64,000 nt of DNA from NCBI RefSeq assembly GCF_037975245.1, contig NC_092578.1, positions 12,008,321 through 12,072,320 of the forward strand, read 5' to 3'. This document shows, piece by piece, positions 1 through 11,272 of the stretch. Position numbers and translations under genes: made by a program. This DNA is from Apostichopus japonicus (taxonomy: Eukaryota; Echinodermata; Holothuroidea; Aspidochirotida; Stichopodidae). The notes below the pieces were generated by a model. The model had not been told where the DNA came from, ran no database searches, and worked only from the letters and a program-made list of their open reading frames with translations. Position 1 is the first letter of the stretch; each line of letters starts with the position of its first letter.

Positions 1-1165
1 ATAGTCCAGAGGTTTCTCTTATTTATCGAAGAAGCATCACTTCACAGTCGGAGAAAATGACATTTGAAACTTATCTTAACCTATTAATTAGATTTATGCT
101 TTGGTGAAGTGCTGGAATTTTGTTTTAAGCATAAGAACTATATGTTCATAGTTAAATTTGATACCAGGTACAGTATATGGATGCACCTTAGTGAGTAGAA
201 GAACTCCATCATATTCTGTGCAGTTAAATGTCATTGGCGGTAAATAGAGGTCAACTCCAAAGTACAGCTTTGATACACTGTACTTCATAATTGGTATCTG
301 GATCTGTGTTAATGAGTAAAAGAACCCTGATGTTTTGTTAGAGGTCAGGAGTCTTTAAAGATGGCCAGAGGTTTACGCTTGAAAGGCTTGGTAAACAAGA
401 TAAATTCAGACGTTAATCTGTGCTGATGAACTTCATACACAGCTTACGGATCCAGTGTATTGAGTACACTGAACCTATTGGTTTTTGTAGAGGTCAAGGT
501 TCATTTGATGTCAGCAGAGGTCGAAGTCTGAAAATGTGGAAAAACAGACTATTCCAAATATATTGCTGAGATGAAATTCATTTGTAGTGTATAGATTCAC
601 CTTAATGAGCACTAGAACTGCATTGTTTTTTGTGGTCTTTGATGTGAAAACTTGTAAATCTTGTGTTTTAATGTTAATCATCATTTAATGTTGTTATGTT
701 AAGTGTGACAAGGAATCACTAAACCTGTTGGTTCCAGTAAGACTTTATCAACATAATTGATTCTTTACAAAAGGCAAATGGAATTATATGCAATGACGAT
801 ATCATGTGTGTCCCTACGCGTGTGTGTGCCTGTGTTTGTCAAACCTTGGCTTGTAAATATGAAGTACCTCGAGGAATGTTGAACTAAATCGTTGGTATGT
901 GGATCCCCTTTATTCAGCACAAGAACCCTATTTTGTGGAGATCAAAGATCATATGATGTCACCACAGTCAAAATGTTGAGAACATGATATCTCCAGTGGT
1001 AAAGCTTGGAAGAATTTCATAGTTATTATTTGGACACACCTTAGTGACTTCATGAGAACATGATATGTGGTGTGCAGGTTTACCTTAGTGTTACAAGAAC
1101 CTATCTGTTTGTTATGGTGGTCAGAGCTCATTTGAGGTTAAAAAGATGTCGTATTCCCTTGTAAA
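1..1165. repeat. Diverged copies of AGGTCA-rich dispersed repeat
   Basis: No host exon is visible. Phrases recur that are also found at 19.9-20.7, 29.1-31.0, 38.5-38.9, 46.9-47.2 and 58.1-58.7 kb: a line about a protein-free 'aacttcatac..ggtatgtgga' stretch, 'ttgagtac.aagaaccct', 'gaggtcaaaggtca' and 'aaaaccttgtaaacac'. They appear here several times in degraded form (about 160-360, 430-660, 880-1140). This is an interspersed family of roughly 150-bp modules rather than a gene. The small ORFs across it do not resemble any protein. Confidence 0.6.
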
Positions 1166-1680
1166 CATGACATATCAACCACAAAACAAAAACGTTTAGC
1201 GTTGCAATGCCTAAACATATTCATAGTGTGGTAAGCCATACATGTTCATGAACTTGTGCACACAAAAATAAAGAGGGTTATCTATTGGCTAATGTGGCAA
1301 CATTTAAAGGTACCAGGTATCAGTTAATCATATTGACAAAGTTTATTTATAGACATAGTATAAAAACAAAATTTGTTTAACAAATACATGCATGAATATT
1401 AATGAGGTCAAATTTGATGATTTCTTAAACATGCATCTATATTCTTTACATTGTATTATCCAAGTACATTTATAAAGCTAATTTCAGAGATATTTGATTA
1501 ATTAAAATTTTATGTTCACTGATTAATATTCATGATATGCACACAAAAAACACACTGTTGATTGCATGAGTGTAGTGTAACAAACCTAATATGCCAAGGG
1601 TGAAAACCATGGAACGTTTTGGTTCTTGTCTTTTGTTTAAAAGCGATTTCTTACAATTTGATGAATATTAATGACATAGA
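1166..1680. other. AT-rich non-coding stretch
   Basis: No exon, RNA gene or clear repeat boundary was seen. Short 'aatattaatga' phrases anticipate the degenerate array that follows. Confidence 0.4.
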
Positions 1681-2575
1681 GTTGGAGACGTCATGAAAAT
1701 GTGCTTATTATGTACCAACATCACCATACCAGTATGAACAAAAGTTTTATGTTAAGCCTTACCCACTCATTAGTATTCATTTGATGAGAACCAACAACAA
1801 ATCAGCATATATCTGCTCATCATAGGACATCTATCTACCAAGTATTACATTGATTCAACTTGTGTTTGTTGAGACATCATGATTACAAGCTGTTTTTAAC
1901 AATTTCCCAATAAGCCCCACCCACCATAAAGATTACTGAGGTAAAAATTTGCAAAGAACATGTAGATAGTATGTAGTTACATCACCATGCCAAGTATAAA
2001 CTAAATCAGACATATGGTTACAGATATATTGGCATTTAAAAAAAAAAGCCCTGCCCACTCATTAATATTCAAGAGATGGGAACCAAAAACAAAAGGGCAC
2101 ATCTACTCATCATAGGACATCTATCTACCAAGTATTACATTGATTCAACTTGTGTTTGTTGAGGTATCATGTTTAGATGCTGTTTTGAAGATTTCCAATT
2201 AAGCCCCACCCACTGTTGAATATTAATGACTTTTAATGACACTTGACTCATTATTATTCAAGAGATTGGAACCACAAACAATAGGGCACATCTACACCTC
2301 ATGGGACATCTACCTTTAACATTGATTGATTGTTAACTTGTGGTTGTTGAGATATCGTGTTTACAAGCTGTTTTCAACGATTCCCAACCAAGTACCAACC
2401 TAGTCCCACCCACTCATGAATATTGATAAGGTAATAATTATTGTTGCAAGAAACATGTACTTACTAGTTACATCACCGTACCAGGTATGAAATAAATCTT
2501 ACATACAGTTGAATCATAATTATATAATTCAAGAGATTGGAACCAGAAACAATAGGGTACATCTACACCTCATAG
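1681..2575. repeat. Degenerate tandem array, units of about 200-290 bp
   Basis: A module recurs four times with indels, near 1760, 2050, 2240 and 2500. It contains 'cccacccactcattaatatt', 'aagagattggaacca', 'acaatagggcacatctac', 'tcataggacatctatctacc' and 'attgattcaacttgtg'. The copies differ by substitutions and truncations, so the array is old. No coding potential. Confidence 0.65.
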
Positions 2576-3780
2576 TTTTTAGCTCATACCAGCATGCTGG
2601 TGTGAGCTATTGTTACAGTGCGGCGTCTATCACTCTATCCATCAACAATTGGTAAAACCGCTCCCACTCACACAGCGTTTGATGGAATTTCATGAAACTT
2701 GGACACAAGGACCATTGGGTATAGGGCCATCAGAGATGGTCCAAAATTTGGGGTCAAAGGTCACTTGTAGGCTGTAATGGGCCATTTTGTGGAAATACGC
2801 AAAATGCTTCTTCTCCTACAGATTCCATGGTACAATGTTGAGGATTTGTCACGATAGTACTATGGAAGTTTTACCTTCAGGGTGTTCATGAATTTGAGAT
2901 CAAAGATCAATTAGGGGTCTTTTGTGGCCTGGGCCGCCGCCCTATATTTTCAAATTGCTCCTGTTCGTACAGTGTATGGCCAGTTATACTCAAACTTGGT
3001 CACAACGTTCCTCAGGATGAGAGTTACGAGGGGTGTTCGGAAAAGTGAGGTCAAATGTCATTTAGGGGGTCATCGGGGGGTCATTCTTTGTAATAATTTC
3101 AAATATCTCAATCTCCTCAAGATTTTGATGGATCATATTCAAAGTTGAACTGATGATTGTTGGATTGTGTATGAATAAGGTGATGCCTAATAATTTTTGG
3201 TCAAAAGTTAATTAATTACAATTAATCCCCATTGTTTAAAAAAATCTGAGCCTTCACCTTTTGCCAAAGCTCCTTTAATTTGTCTCCCAGTCTCTGCAGT
3301 GTTTGTTTACATTTGTGGTTAAGCTCTGCAGAGGCTGTTAGTGGAATTAAAGCAGGACTGGGAGTTGTTATTAACTGTTGAACTGTAAGCATGAGAGCCC
3401 TATAGCCAATCAGCACTTGCAGATTCTTAGAAGTCTTTGAGCCTGAGGTACAGTATGTAGGCAGCCAGCCAAAATTTTGGCAAGGAGTGCTTGAACAGGT
3501 CTGCTCAGGTAGAGGGGAGAAAGTTTAATAGGGTAGGTCAGTGGTATTGTTCGAGAGAGTGGGTAAAATAGGATTTAAAGGGGAAAATAGGAATTATAGC
3601 CAGTGGTGTGGCCAGGATTCTGCTAACGGAGGGGGGGGGGGAGTGGGGGTTATCCCTCATGGGCCCAAAATTGGTGGAATCTGAAAAATGGCCTGAAATT
3701 TGGTGGGCCATAAAGTTTTGTGGGCCCTACATTTTTAAGCTCGAAAAGGTATGAGCTTCTGCACCATTGGTGCTCTAGTT
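2576..3780 (+). repeat. 1.2 kb dispersed repeat, copy 1
   Basis: Nearly identical over its length to 31090-32240 in the same orientation. Both start with 'tttttagctcataccagcat' and end with 'caccattggtgctctagtt'. Both contain a G-run after 'ggattctgctaa' and a shared 64-codon minus-strand ORF (3222-3416) with no recognisable domain. The first 10 bases (AGCTCATACC) recur inverted near the end (GGTATGAGCT), which hints at terminal inverted repeats, but the transposon class is not clear. Copy 1 has an extra stretch after the G-run that copy 2 lacks. Confidence 0.85.
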
Positions 3781-5626
3781 AAGTAAGACATTGATACAAC
3801 TTGTGGTTGTTGAGATATTGTGTTTACACACTAGCCGTCTTATACATACACTCACACGCACAAACACACAATTACAAAGGTTACTAAGCCTTCAGTATCT
3901 TAACCAAACGTACACAGTTGATGAAGACTTGGGTACAAGAACCTTGAAGATCACTTGAGATCAACAATGTTCAAAACTTGGAAACTGTGTGCAATGTTAA
4001 TAATTTACCTGTTCTCATATAAAATATGGCAAGAAATCACTAAACCTTTCGCTTTCTTAGTTTCATTACTCTATTGTTGTTGGGCCATGTTTGTGAGAAC
4101 ATTGAGTCTATCAGACTATTACTTTATGTTGTTTCCTATTTTTTGAAAGAAACTAATCTCACTAAATCTAACTAAACAATGAAAGTCTGAGCTTTTTTCT
4201 CTCTATCCCTGTGTAATGGACTGTCTGAAAGAGATTGAGCCAACAATTGTCTTCACATCAAAATATCAAAAATCAAAATATGGTGGCTAAATCAGTTTGG
4301 TATTTACTGCTTCTGTCACAAATGGTTAAAATATTCATTAAATATATTGGAGCAGGCCTCAGCTAACTGCCCATAAGGGACATCTCAAATATGTGAGGAG
4401 TACAAGTTTCCTGTCCCAAGACTCCAACATCCATCAGACATCAGGTTCTTTTCTCTAAATTTTACTTCAGTAAAGTGCTGTTCTTTAAGCTGAATCCCTT
4501 GACGCTTCTAACTTATTAGAACAGTATTTTGTTGTATTGTTTTCTTAATTTTATTTATATTTACTGCTATTTAAGAACTTAATTGAACTTTTGTTAGTCA
4601 TTTTCTACCTTAAAGCCTTCACACCATGACTGCCTGGATTAAAAGTGAACTTTTCTTTGGTTGGTAGTAGGTTCATTTTATGATGACTTTAACCAGATGT
4701 AAGAATCTTTTGTCACCTGGTCAATACCTAACAGCTGTCCTAAGTACACATGACTCTCGCCTTATTGTATCCCGATCAAATTCTTCCACTTCTTTTCAGA
4801 CTTTGGTTTACAAAGGTTCAAAAACAAACATATTTACGTGAAAGTATTTAATTTCACCTGTTTCACCTTTTCTGTTCCTGAGGGAATAGTTCATGCCATT
4901 TGTTTTTGATATAAAAATATTCTGATGTCAGGAGCATTGGCTTGTGCAACCAGATAGCATTGACTTTCCTGCTGAAATGCATATCATGACAAAAATATGT
5001 ATGAAAATACACCTAGGTAATTGTATTTAGTGTTGCACTGATATTGTTACTATCTGCTTTAGCTGATAACCAATACTTCAAGTCCCAATATCAAAGTTTC
5101 TCCCATAAAACTTTTGCAAAACAACAGTTGATGATTTAATTGCTGTCAAAATTATGTGGATGTGGCTTCTACCTGTAAACCTAGCCTATTGGTGCAGAAG
5201 TTCTGTGCGCAGTATACATTATGAGCATTGTGTGTACCAAGACTGTACACTCCAGACAAAACTGAATAAAACTGAATATATCTAACAAACCATTTAGTTC
5301 TTGAACATTTCATTTGACCACAGTACTTTTAATGATGTGGAAATTGGGTCTATATCAAATGCAAACTGCAAGGCAACCAGGAAGGTCAATTGCCGTAGTG
5401 TTTTGCAGTAGCCTACATTCTATCTATAGATGCAGGTAAACCGTGGTCATGAATATCAAGTTTGCATTCTCAAAAGAAAGACATGCAGCATGCAGGAAGC
5501 AATTTTGCCTTTGGATATTAATATGAATAAATGTTAACTGTCAGGTGCCCACAAAGTGAATGAAGTAATGAAAAGGTAATCTAAAGAATTGAATTAGGGA
5601 TTGCAACTGAAGGCATATTTGGCCAC
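3781..5626. other. Non-coding, part repeat-derived
   Basis: 3781-4150 carries more fragments of the 'tgagatattgtgtttacac' / 'aaatcactaaacct' repeat family. 4150-5626 is AT-rich with no exon, RNA gene or repeat recognised. Earlier ABITRAM exons were looked for here by eye and not found. Confidence 0.4.
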
Positions 5627-7497
5627 TTAAAGACCAACTATGAAGACTTTTCCATGAACATCAAATCCCACCATTTTGCATGTAATCCTTAACTCACTCC
5701 AACTACATTGCTGTAATTAACTTTACCAATTTCGGACGTTAAATACGTGAAAATGGGAAGAAAAGTCAGCTATTTATGAAACCTGTTTCAGACATTCCTG
5801 AAACATTCCGAAGACATCAGGTGACCATGTGACGTCACTTTTGTATACCTCACTCAAAACAATACTTTTAGTGTGTAAAGTTGTATACTTGAGCTGCCAA
5901 AAACATCAACGATATTACTCCTTTTCCCCCGAAATGCCACAATTCTGTGTTGTTGGAGGTTGCAGTTATACCTCATCCAACAAAAGCATCAGCTTTTTTA
6001 GATTTCTGAGTAAAAGAACCGACGTAAAACGCCGCAGACTTTGGATCAATTTTTGAGATCCACGAGGAAAGATTTTTCAGCACCCGGAGTATCTCATGCC
6101 CATGAGTCCACATGCATGACCCTGCCTCTGTGTAAGCTGCAAATGTCTCATTCTGCGAAAGTTATATTCTGTCGATAGCTGTGTCGGACCATGGCCGGAC
6201 ATAGCTAATGTGAAATTGACCGTAAACAAGCTCTGGACGTCCTTACATGTAACATTATATCACGCAATTGACAGTATAATATTTACCGTAAGAGATGACC
6301 GTGTGTATACCGTGCATATAGGGTAGCAATGTTAGTACATGCATGGAGCTATAGCTTCATGGTACATGTATGGCTCACAGCATGTGTAAATAGTCATGCT
6401 ATAGGATTTCATCGCATTTATCTATATCCTTTGTTGTATTCCAGTATCGTGAGTTCGTGATACCTTGTGTTATATTGTCCGTTATGTTTATTCCGGCATC
6501 TGCATGGTCCAAGGAGTTGAATAAAAACGGTTCTATGTAGCGATCGGACGTTTTATTTCGTTAGTGACTGTCTTGTGATTGTGGGATGTAACTGGTCAAG
6601 GCCTGTTTCAACTAGACCTAACTCTATGGAATTACACAGAGTCACGGTAGTATTTCGCCCAGGATTGAACGAGAAACGTGGATTTGGATATTCACTGCTA
6701 AATTTTGTTTATTGAAAGGATACTTTTTCTGTGTTTGTACTTTTGGATATTAAAACGAGTAAGTACTATGTTCAGCTGAAGCTTAGTCATGTATATGCTA
6801 CCCTGGTCGATTCGGGTCAGCGTCTTCTCGTAGTTGTTCGATTATGTTTAGTGTCTTTTTGGTAATTCGTTGACAGTAACGTAAGCCATTTTCCCGTCAC
6901 ATATCACGCATGAGGCATCTTTTAGGTCTATTCTTCTGTTCAGTTTACGGTATCTTGCGATCAAATTGTATTACGGAATCGCCGAGCTGCTTGCATGTTC
7001 TACAGTATATTGTACCGTACGGACCTATTGACGCTCCGCTATGTAAAAGATGCTTCCATTTGAGTGGAAATTTTTCTAATGAAATAACCAATTTAACTAA
7101 AATTTCTGCTTATATTGTCTTAAAACTAGTGGTTAACCTTCACGTGTTCTTGTTTTAAGCTAACAGCTTTTCAAACGCTCGAAATTGGAAGTCAAAAACA
7201 GTACAATTGATCGCTATCTGTGTACAAACAGTTCCTATATCAGCGTTTGATTTTCGCGGTATACAAACAATGACGTCACACGGTGACCAGAGGCTCCTTT
7301 GGGTCAATCTCTGTTTTCAGACATTCCAGAGGTTCATGTCACGTGACTACCCAAAATGTCCATTTTCGTGGTCGTTTTTTGATGGGTTATAGTAGGTTTT
7401 CGAAGATTATTTTTTACACATGTTGATTATGGGTATGTAAACTCTTAAATTAATGGAAAATCCCCCAAAAAAATTTGCCTCCATAGTTGGTCTTTAA
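5627..7497. mobile_element. TTAA-flanked DNA transposon with THAP remnant (Kolobok-like)
   Basis: Left and right ends are TTAA|AGACCAACTATG (5627-5642) and CATAGTTGGTCT|TTAA (7482-7497). This is a 12-bp perfect terminal inverted repeat bounded by TTAA at both ends. The element between the TTAA sites is 1863 bp. It contains a THAP-domain fragment on the + strand. TTAA target duplications together with a THAP domain are known for the Kolobok superfamily; piggyBac also uses TTAA but lacks THAP. The rest of the interior has no intact transposase, so the copy is non-autonomous. It sits less than 300 bp upstream of an ABITRAM exon. Confidence 0.7.
5934..6056 (+). pseudogene. Broken THAP-domain fragment
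   Basis: The reading frame from the ATG at 5934 gives MPQFCVVGGC, then SFFRFLSK and LWINF, then a TGA. The order Met-Pro-x-x-Cys, four residues, Cys, a Phe-x-Phe stretch and a Trp near residue 37 is the N-terminal half of a C2CH zinc-binding THAP domain. The frame then stops. Shifting by one base at the T-run near 6050 reopens it for about 40 codons, but the expected second Cys-x2-His pair is not clear. It lies inside the TTAA-flanked element and is most likely the start of its former transposase. A host THAP gene exon is less likely because no splice donor follows. Confidence 0.6.
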
Positions 7498-7788
7498 GTG
7501 TTCCTTCCCAAAACCAGTATTTGCTTTTGAGTGCATGCTTCTTCCCTTTTCTAGTAAATGCAAGGCTGAAGTGAGGGGTAGGCCCCCCAATGTTTATAAC
7601 CATTCCAGAGGAAAGTGGATGTTTTAATGAGGCACCACAAGGTATGAAACCAGGGGGATCATTCTACATAGTTTAGCAGAACTTTTCAGCTCGGGTCCAA
7701 AGTCATGCTTTCCAGCAACAACAAGGCATTTAACCTCTCATTTGGTTTGCTTTACAGCAGTTCTTAATTATCTTCTTTTTCTTCATAG
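7498..7788 (+). other. Intron sequence upstream of ABITRAM exon
   Basis: No repeat or gene is seen. The last 28 bases form a pyrimidine tract ending in 'tcttcataG' (AG at 7787-7788), the 3' splice site for the exon that follows. Confidence 0.55.
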
Positions 7789-7935
7789 GGTGCCCAGTGG
7801 TTAACAAACGTATCACCCATCTGCCTTGTACGGTGTTCAGATGGTACTCAATATACATTAAAGAGCTGCGTTCCTGGAAAGTTACTGGAAGTGAACCAAA
7901 AACTCAGCAAAGAACCAATGCTTTTAGCAAGAAAG
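7789..7935 (+). CDS. ABITRAM: ABITRAM (FAM206A/Simiate) orthologue, penultimate coding exon
   Basis: This 49-codon internal exon begins GAQWLTNVSPICLV and continues RCSDGTQYTLKSCV, GKLLEVNQKL and LLARK. It follows the animal ABITRAM family motifs GAQ-x-LT, CSDG-x2-Y, SCV-x-G-x-L-x-EVN. The family has a glycine-cleavage-H-like (lipoyl-type beta-barrel) fold. In vertebrates it binds actin, affects transcription and is found in nuclear speckles and growth cones. Here the role is by homology only. The exon is bounded by a pyrimidine-rich acceptor (AG at 7787-7788) and a consensus donor AAG|GTAATA (GT at 7936). It starts and ends in phase 0 and joins exactly to the exon at 27257. The upstream exons, for roughly the first half of the protein, are not identified in this window. 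Confidence 0.9.
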
Positions 7936-8396
7936 GTAATACATGTACAATTTTCTGCATTTGCATGTTTTGCTTTCTGTAGCTACTGTAGCTTCCTATG
8001 AGCCTAGCCTAATTTAAAGCAATTTTTTGAAGTAAAAGCAATAATGTGGACATATTGTTTACAAGGTCAAAGTAAGACAGCTAATCATAGTGCTGTGCTT
8101 GTTGCTGTCAGTGTGGAATGTATTCTATGCCTAATGTATTACTTTGTCTATGTAGTGTCTCTGAGAATTTCTGTAAGTCATGTTTTGAACTATTGACCTG
8201 GCTTAATGCATGATTGGGTTCCTCCTCACTATTAATTCCTAGATATTCTATTCTCATTTCCTGTTGGGAATAGATAAAGAATTGGAGGTCATGGGCACAA
8301 TAGTAGTAAATGCAAGCAAACTAGATGTGCAAAATGAAGCCATGCAGTGTGAAAATCCAGTTTTGTAAATTCTATCATTAATTTCATATTTTTATA

Positions 8397-8656
8397 ATAT
8401 AGCGCCTATCCCAAAGGCTCAAAAGGCTTTACAATATTACCCCGGTCAATGATAACCTGTCAAACACATGGCAGCAACAACCCCGCCCAGCTGACAGTTT
8501 TATCTCACAGGTCCCCATTTATACACCTGGGTGAAGAAAGGCAATGGAGATAAAGTGCCTTGCCCAAGGACACAACACAGTGATCTGGCCAGGACTCAAA
8601 CCTGCAATCCTTAGATCACAAGTCCACTGCCTTAACCACTTGACCACAACGCTCCT
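8397..8656 (-). mobile_element. tRNA-derived SINE, copy 1
   Basis: Read on the - strand, it starts with a tRNA-like head. The A box is TGGTCAAGTGG (8637-8647) and the B box GGTTTGAGTCC (8592-8602, one base from the GGTTCGANTCC consensus). A conserved body follows ('cttgggcaaggcactttatc', 'cacccaggtgtataaatggg') and then a tail near 'gcgctatattataaaaat'. Tails of the GCGCTATAT type are common on metazoan SINEs that borrow a LINE 3' end. A diverged second copy is at 40775-41133. It is not a functional tRNA gene because the head does not fold into a full cloverleaf with discriminator and it is fused to the body. Confidence 0.8.
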
Positions 8657-8856
8657 ACAATTCAGATGATTCTAAAATATTACCTAAGACTGTGGTGGGC
8701 AAGGGAATTTTTTGCGGACCGTGAGATGTCTCAAGAAAAAGAAACAAAATCAATCTATTTTACATCATCACAAAAAACGAGCTAGCTAGAATTTATCAGC
8801 ACTAATGATGCTGTCAGGTAGGCCTTTTATCCCCATGAATTATCAACTGTACTATA

Positions 8857-9512
8857 TTGACATTATGTTTTTGTGAATACAGATTAAGTACACACACCTA
8901 TTGCTTGAAAGTCCTCGGAATCAAAGGTTTTAAATCAACAGCAGGTCGTTGGTTAGGTGCAGCCCAGTCAATTTTCACTCCTTATATCTGGCCCATTCAT
9001 GCAAAGAGGTTGACCACCCCTGACCTAAGAAGACATCAAAGTTAGAGGGGAATCAACATCCCCCTTCACACCCTCCCCAACCACTGCCAATGCACAACTT
9101 GCATATCATCCACTACTAATCTTCCCCATGACACTTCATGACCTAGTACAACCAAATAAATGGAGATGTTTACTTACATGTAAAACTTTCTAAAAGCAGC
9201 AAATGTATGGTGGGGAAGACTCTCTAGAGATACATGGTCCAATTTTGTAGTTCAAAGATCAGAGACATGATTATCATATTGCTCTCATATGGAACAGTGG
9301 CACTTATTATGGATATCTCAAATGCCATAACAAAGGTTGCCCTGGTTAAATTTACATCCCTGAATGGAAAGTTTTTTTTGGGGGGGGGGGGGGGGTGACT
9401 GAGGGTAATCGGAAATTCACTTGGGAGATGGGTAACCGTAAAAAGCTGTCCAAGTATGTCTGTTCCATCTGCAATTTGCATCTTGCACTCCTAAATGGGA
9501 GGGTTGATTTTG
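8857..9512. other. Intronic stretch without recognised gene
   Basis: No exon or defined repeat end was seen. A 13-base G run lies at about 9379-9395. Confidence 0.4.
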
Positions 9513-10291
9513 GGTTCCTTGAGCTGGAAGCAAAGGAACCTTTGCAGTCAGGTTGGTGTGTGCATCTGTAACACTTGCTTGGGTCTGCAATAACTTGTCA
9601 TACTTGCTATGCAGTATGTAGATGTATTATAGTGATAGTGTGCCCATCGTTTTTGGCACTGATCTTATCAATATTAATGAAGCTATGGGTCAAACGTAAA
9701 AAATCCTTACATTGCAATAACTCTGAAACCGCCCATTTTTGAGCCAGGTAGCCCAAATTTTATTTCCACCTCAAATGCATTTTGGTACACATTCTCTGGG
9801 TCAGAAGTTTTGTGGCCCAATATTTCTTTTGGGACCATTTCGGCCCACGTTTTCTTTACATTGCAATAACTCTGTAACCTAAAGTCGTATTGTAGCCAAA
9901 CTTGGTATACAGTTGTTGGTAAATAGCTGTATTTTTAGTTCTACATCAAATGCATTTATAACAATATCTTTAGGCTCAAATTTGTGGGCCCAATATTTTT
10001 TGGACCAATTGGACCCACATTTTTGGGGGTTCAATTTTTGGGGTCAAATATATTTTTGAGCCACTTTGTCTGGGCCAAAAAAAATTTGGGACCATTTAGG
10101 CACAAAATTGATCAGGCCCAATTTGTTTGGGAGGGACCAAAATTTTAAACTCCACAAATTATCCAACTTGGAATACAGTGTTGGTTAATAGCTGGTACAT
10201 GTGGGCATAAAAATATGATGATATTGAGTGATTATCTACCTCACTTTAATATTCCACTAAGCAAGGAATCTTTGTACCCATTGGGCTCTTG
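9513..10291 (+). repeat. GGTTCC-hairpin repeat family, copy A
   Basis: It starts with a short hairpin, GGTTCCTT ... AAAGGAACC, followed by 'gcagtcaggt' and 'aacacttgcttgggtctgca'. It ends with 'agcaaggaa' and 'ttgggctcttg'. The interior is rich in 'tttggtatacagttgttggt' and 'tgggcccaatatttttt' phrases. The same plan is seen at 28266-29025 and, more diverged, at 22585-23335, all in the same orientation. The class is unknown; no protein is encoded. Confidence 0.75.
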
Positions 10292-10888
10292 TCTTTCAAT
10301 GTAGTAGGAAGATGCTCGATGATGGGAACTTGCATCTCACAAGCCAGAATGAATGGTTAATGAATGGAAGTCAAAGGTTGCATGACTTGACCTTTACAGG
10401 TATAATGGGTATGTCAAATACTACTCTTGTATGTCAAACGCTACAGAGTCAAAGAACAAATGTTGTAATTTCAGTTAAAAATTATGCCAAAATCTCCCAA
10501 ATGGCTGGGATAATTTTAATTCAGTTTCTTAGGAAGTTGCACCACCATGGGAACTTGTCTCACAGACCTTCAGAAAGAAACCTTACTAACCATTACAATA
10601 TCTAGTATGAGTGTATAGTACCATAATATGGTAGCCCTAAGCATTCAGTAAGCTACTGTACATGGTAGCAATGTGTGTACATTAGAGTTTACATGCAGTA
10701 GCTATAGGTGTACAGTGAAATATATTGTAGGTATGAGTGCATACATGTGCTGTATAGTCAGGTGGCTTAGCAACAATTTTTAGGCTTAACGTTACCGGCC
10801 GGACAAAAGTACCAAATTTGGCATGGAGTTTCTTTTCGACCTATCTATCAATTTTATCCGTGGAACCCACTTTATCGGTTCCGATTTT

Positions 10889-11262
10889 TCAAGATGGCGG
10901 CCAAAATCCAAGATGGCCGCCAGAAAAAAAGGAAATGTCATATATCTGCCTGTAAAAATCGGAGATGAACAAATGAGGGGTCAATTCAGGTGTTTCCGGG
11001 GTCACTGAAACAAATGATGATCATAGCATGTTGCTTGAGTAACCCACTTCCAAGATGGCGGCCAAAATCCAAGATGGCCGCCAGAAAAAAAGGAAATGTC
11101 ATATATCTGGCTGTAAAAATCGGAGATGAACAAATGAGGGGTCAATTAAGGTGTTTCCGAGCTCACTGAAACAGATGATGGTCATGGTATGTTGCTTGGG
11201 CCACCCACTTCCAAGATGGCGGCCAGAATCCAAGATGGCCCCCCTGAAAAAAAAAGGAAATT
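10889..11262 (+). repeat. Three tandem units with YY1-like motifs, left arm
   Basis: A unit of about 161 bp occurs three times. Each contains AAGATGGCGGCC followed 8 bases later by AAGATGGCC in the same orientation (10891, 11052, 11213), then 'ggaaatgtcatatatctg', 'aaaaatcggagatgaacaaa' and 'ggggtcaatt'. AAGATGGCGGC is the established core bound by YY1. Because the first unit is open in one frame, it gives a 61-codon ORF that reappears in the right arm, but it resembles no known protein. Confidence 0.8.
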
Positions 11263-11272
11263 TCATATATAT

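Noticed and set aside
8585-8656. tRNA gene on the - strand
   Set aside because: A and B boxes are present but the head is fused to a SINE body, and a second copy (41060-41133) has the same structure. SINE heads and not tRNA genes.
10823-11008. 61-codon ORF conserved in both arms of the inverted repeat
   Set aside because: Conservation is explained by the inverted duplication itself. The peptide translates the YY1-motif unit and has no known domain.
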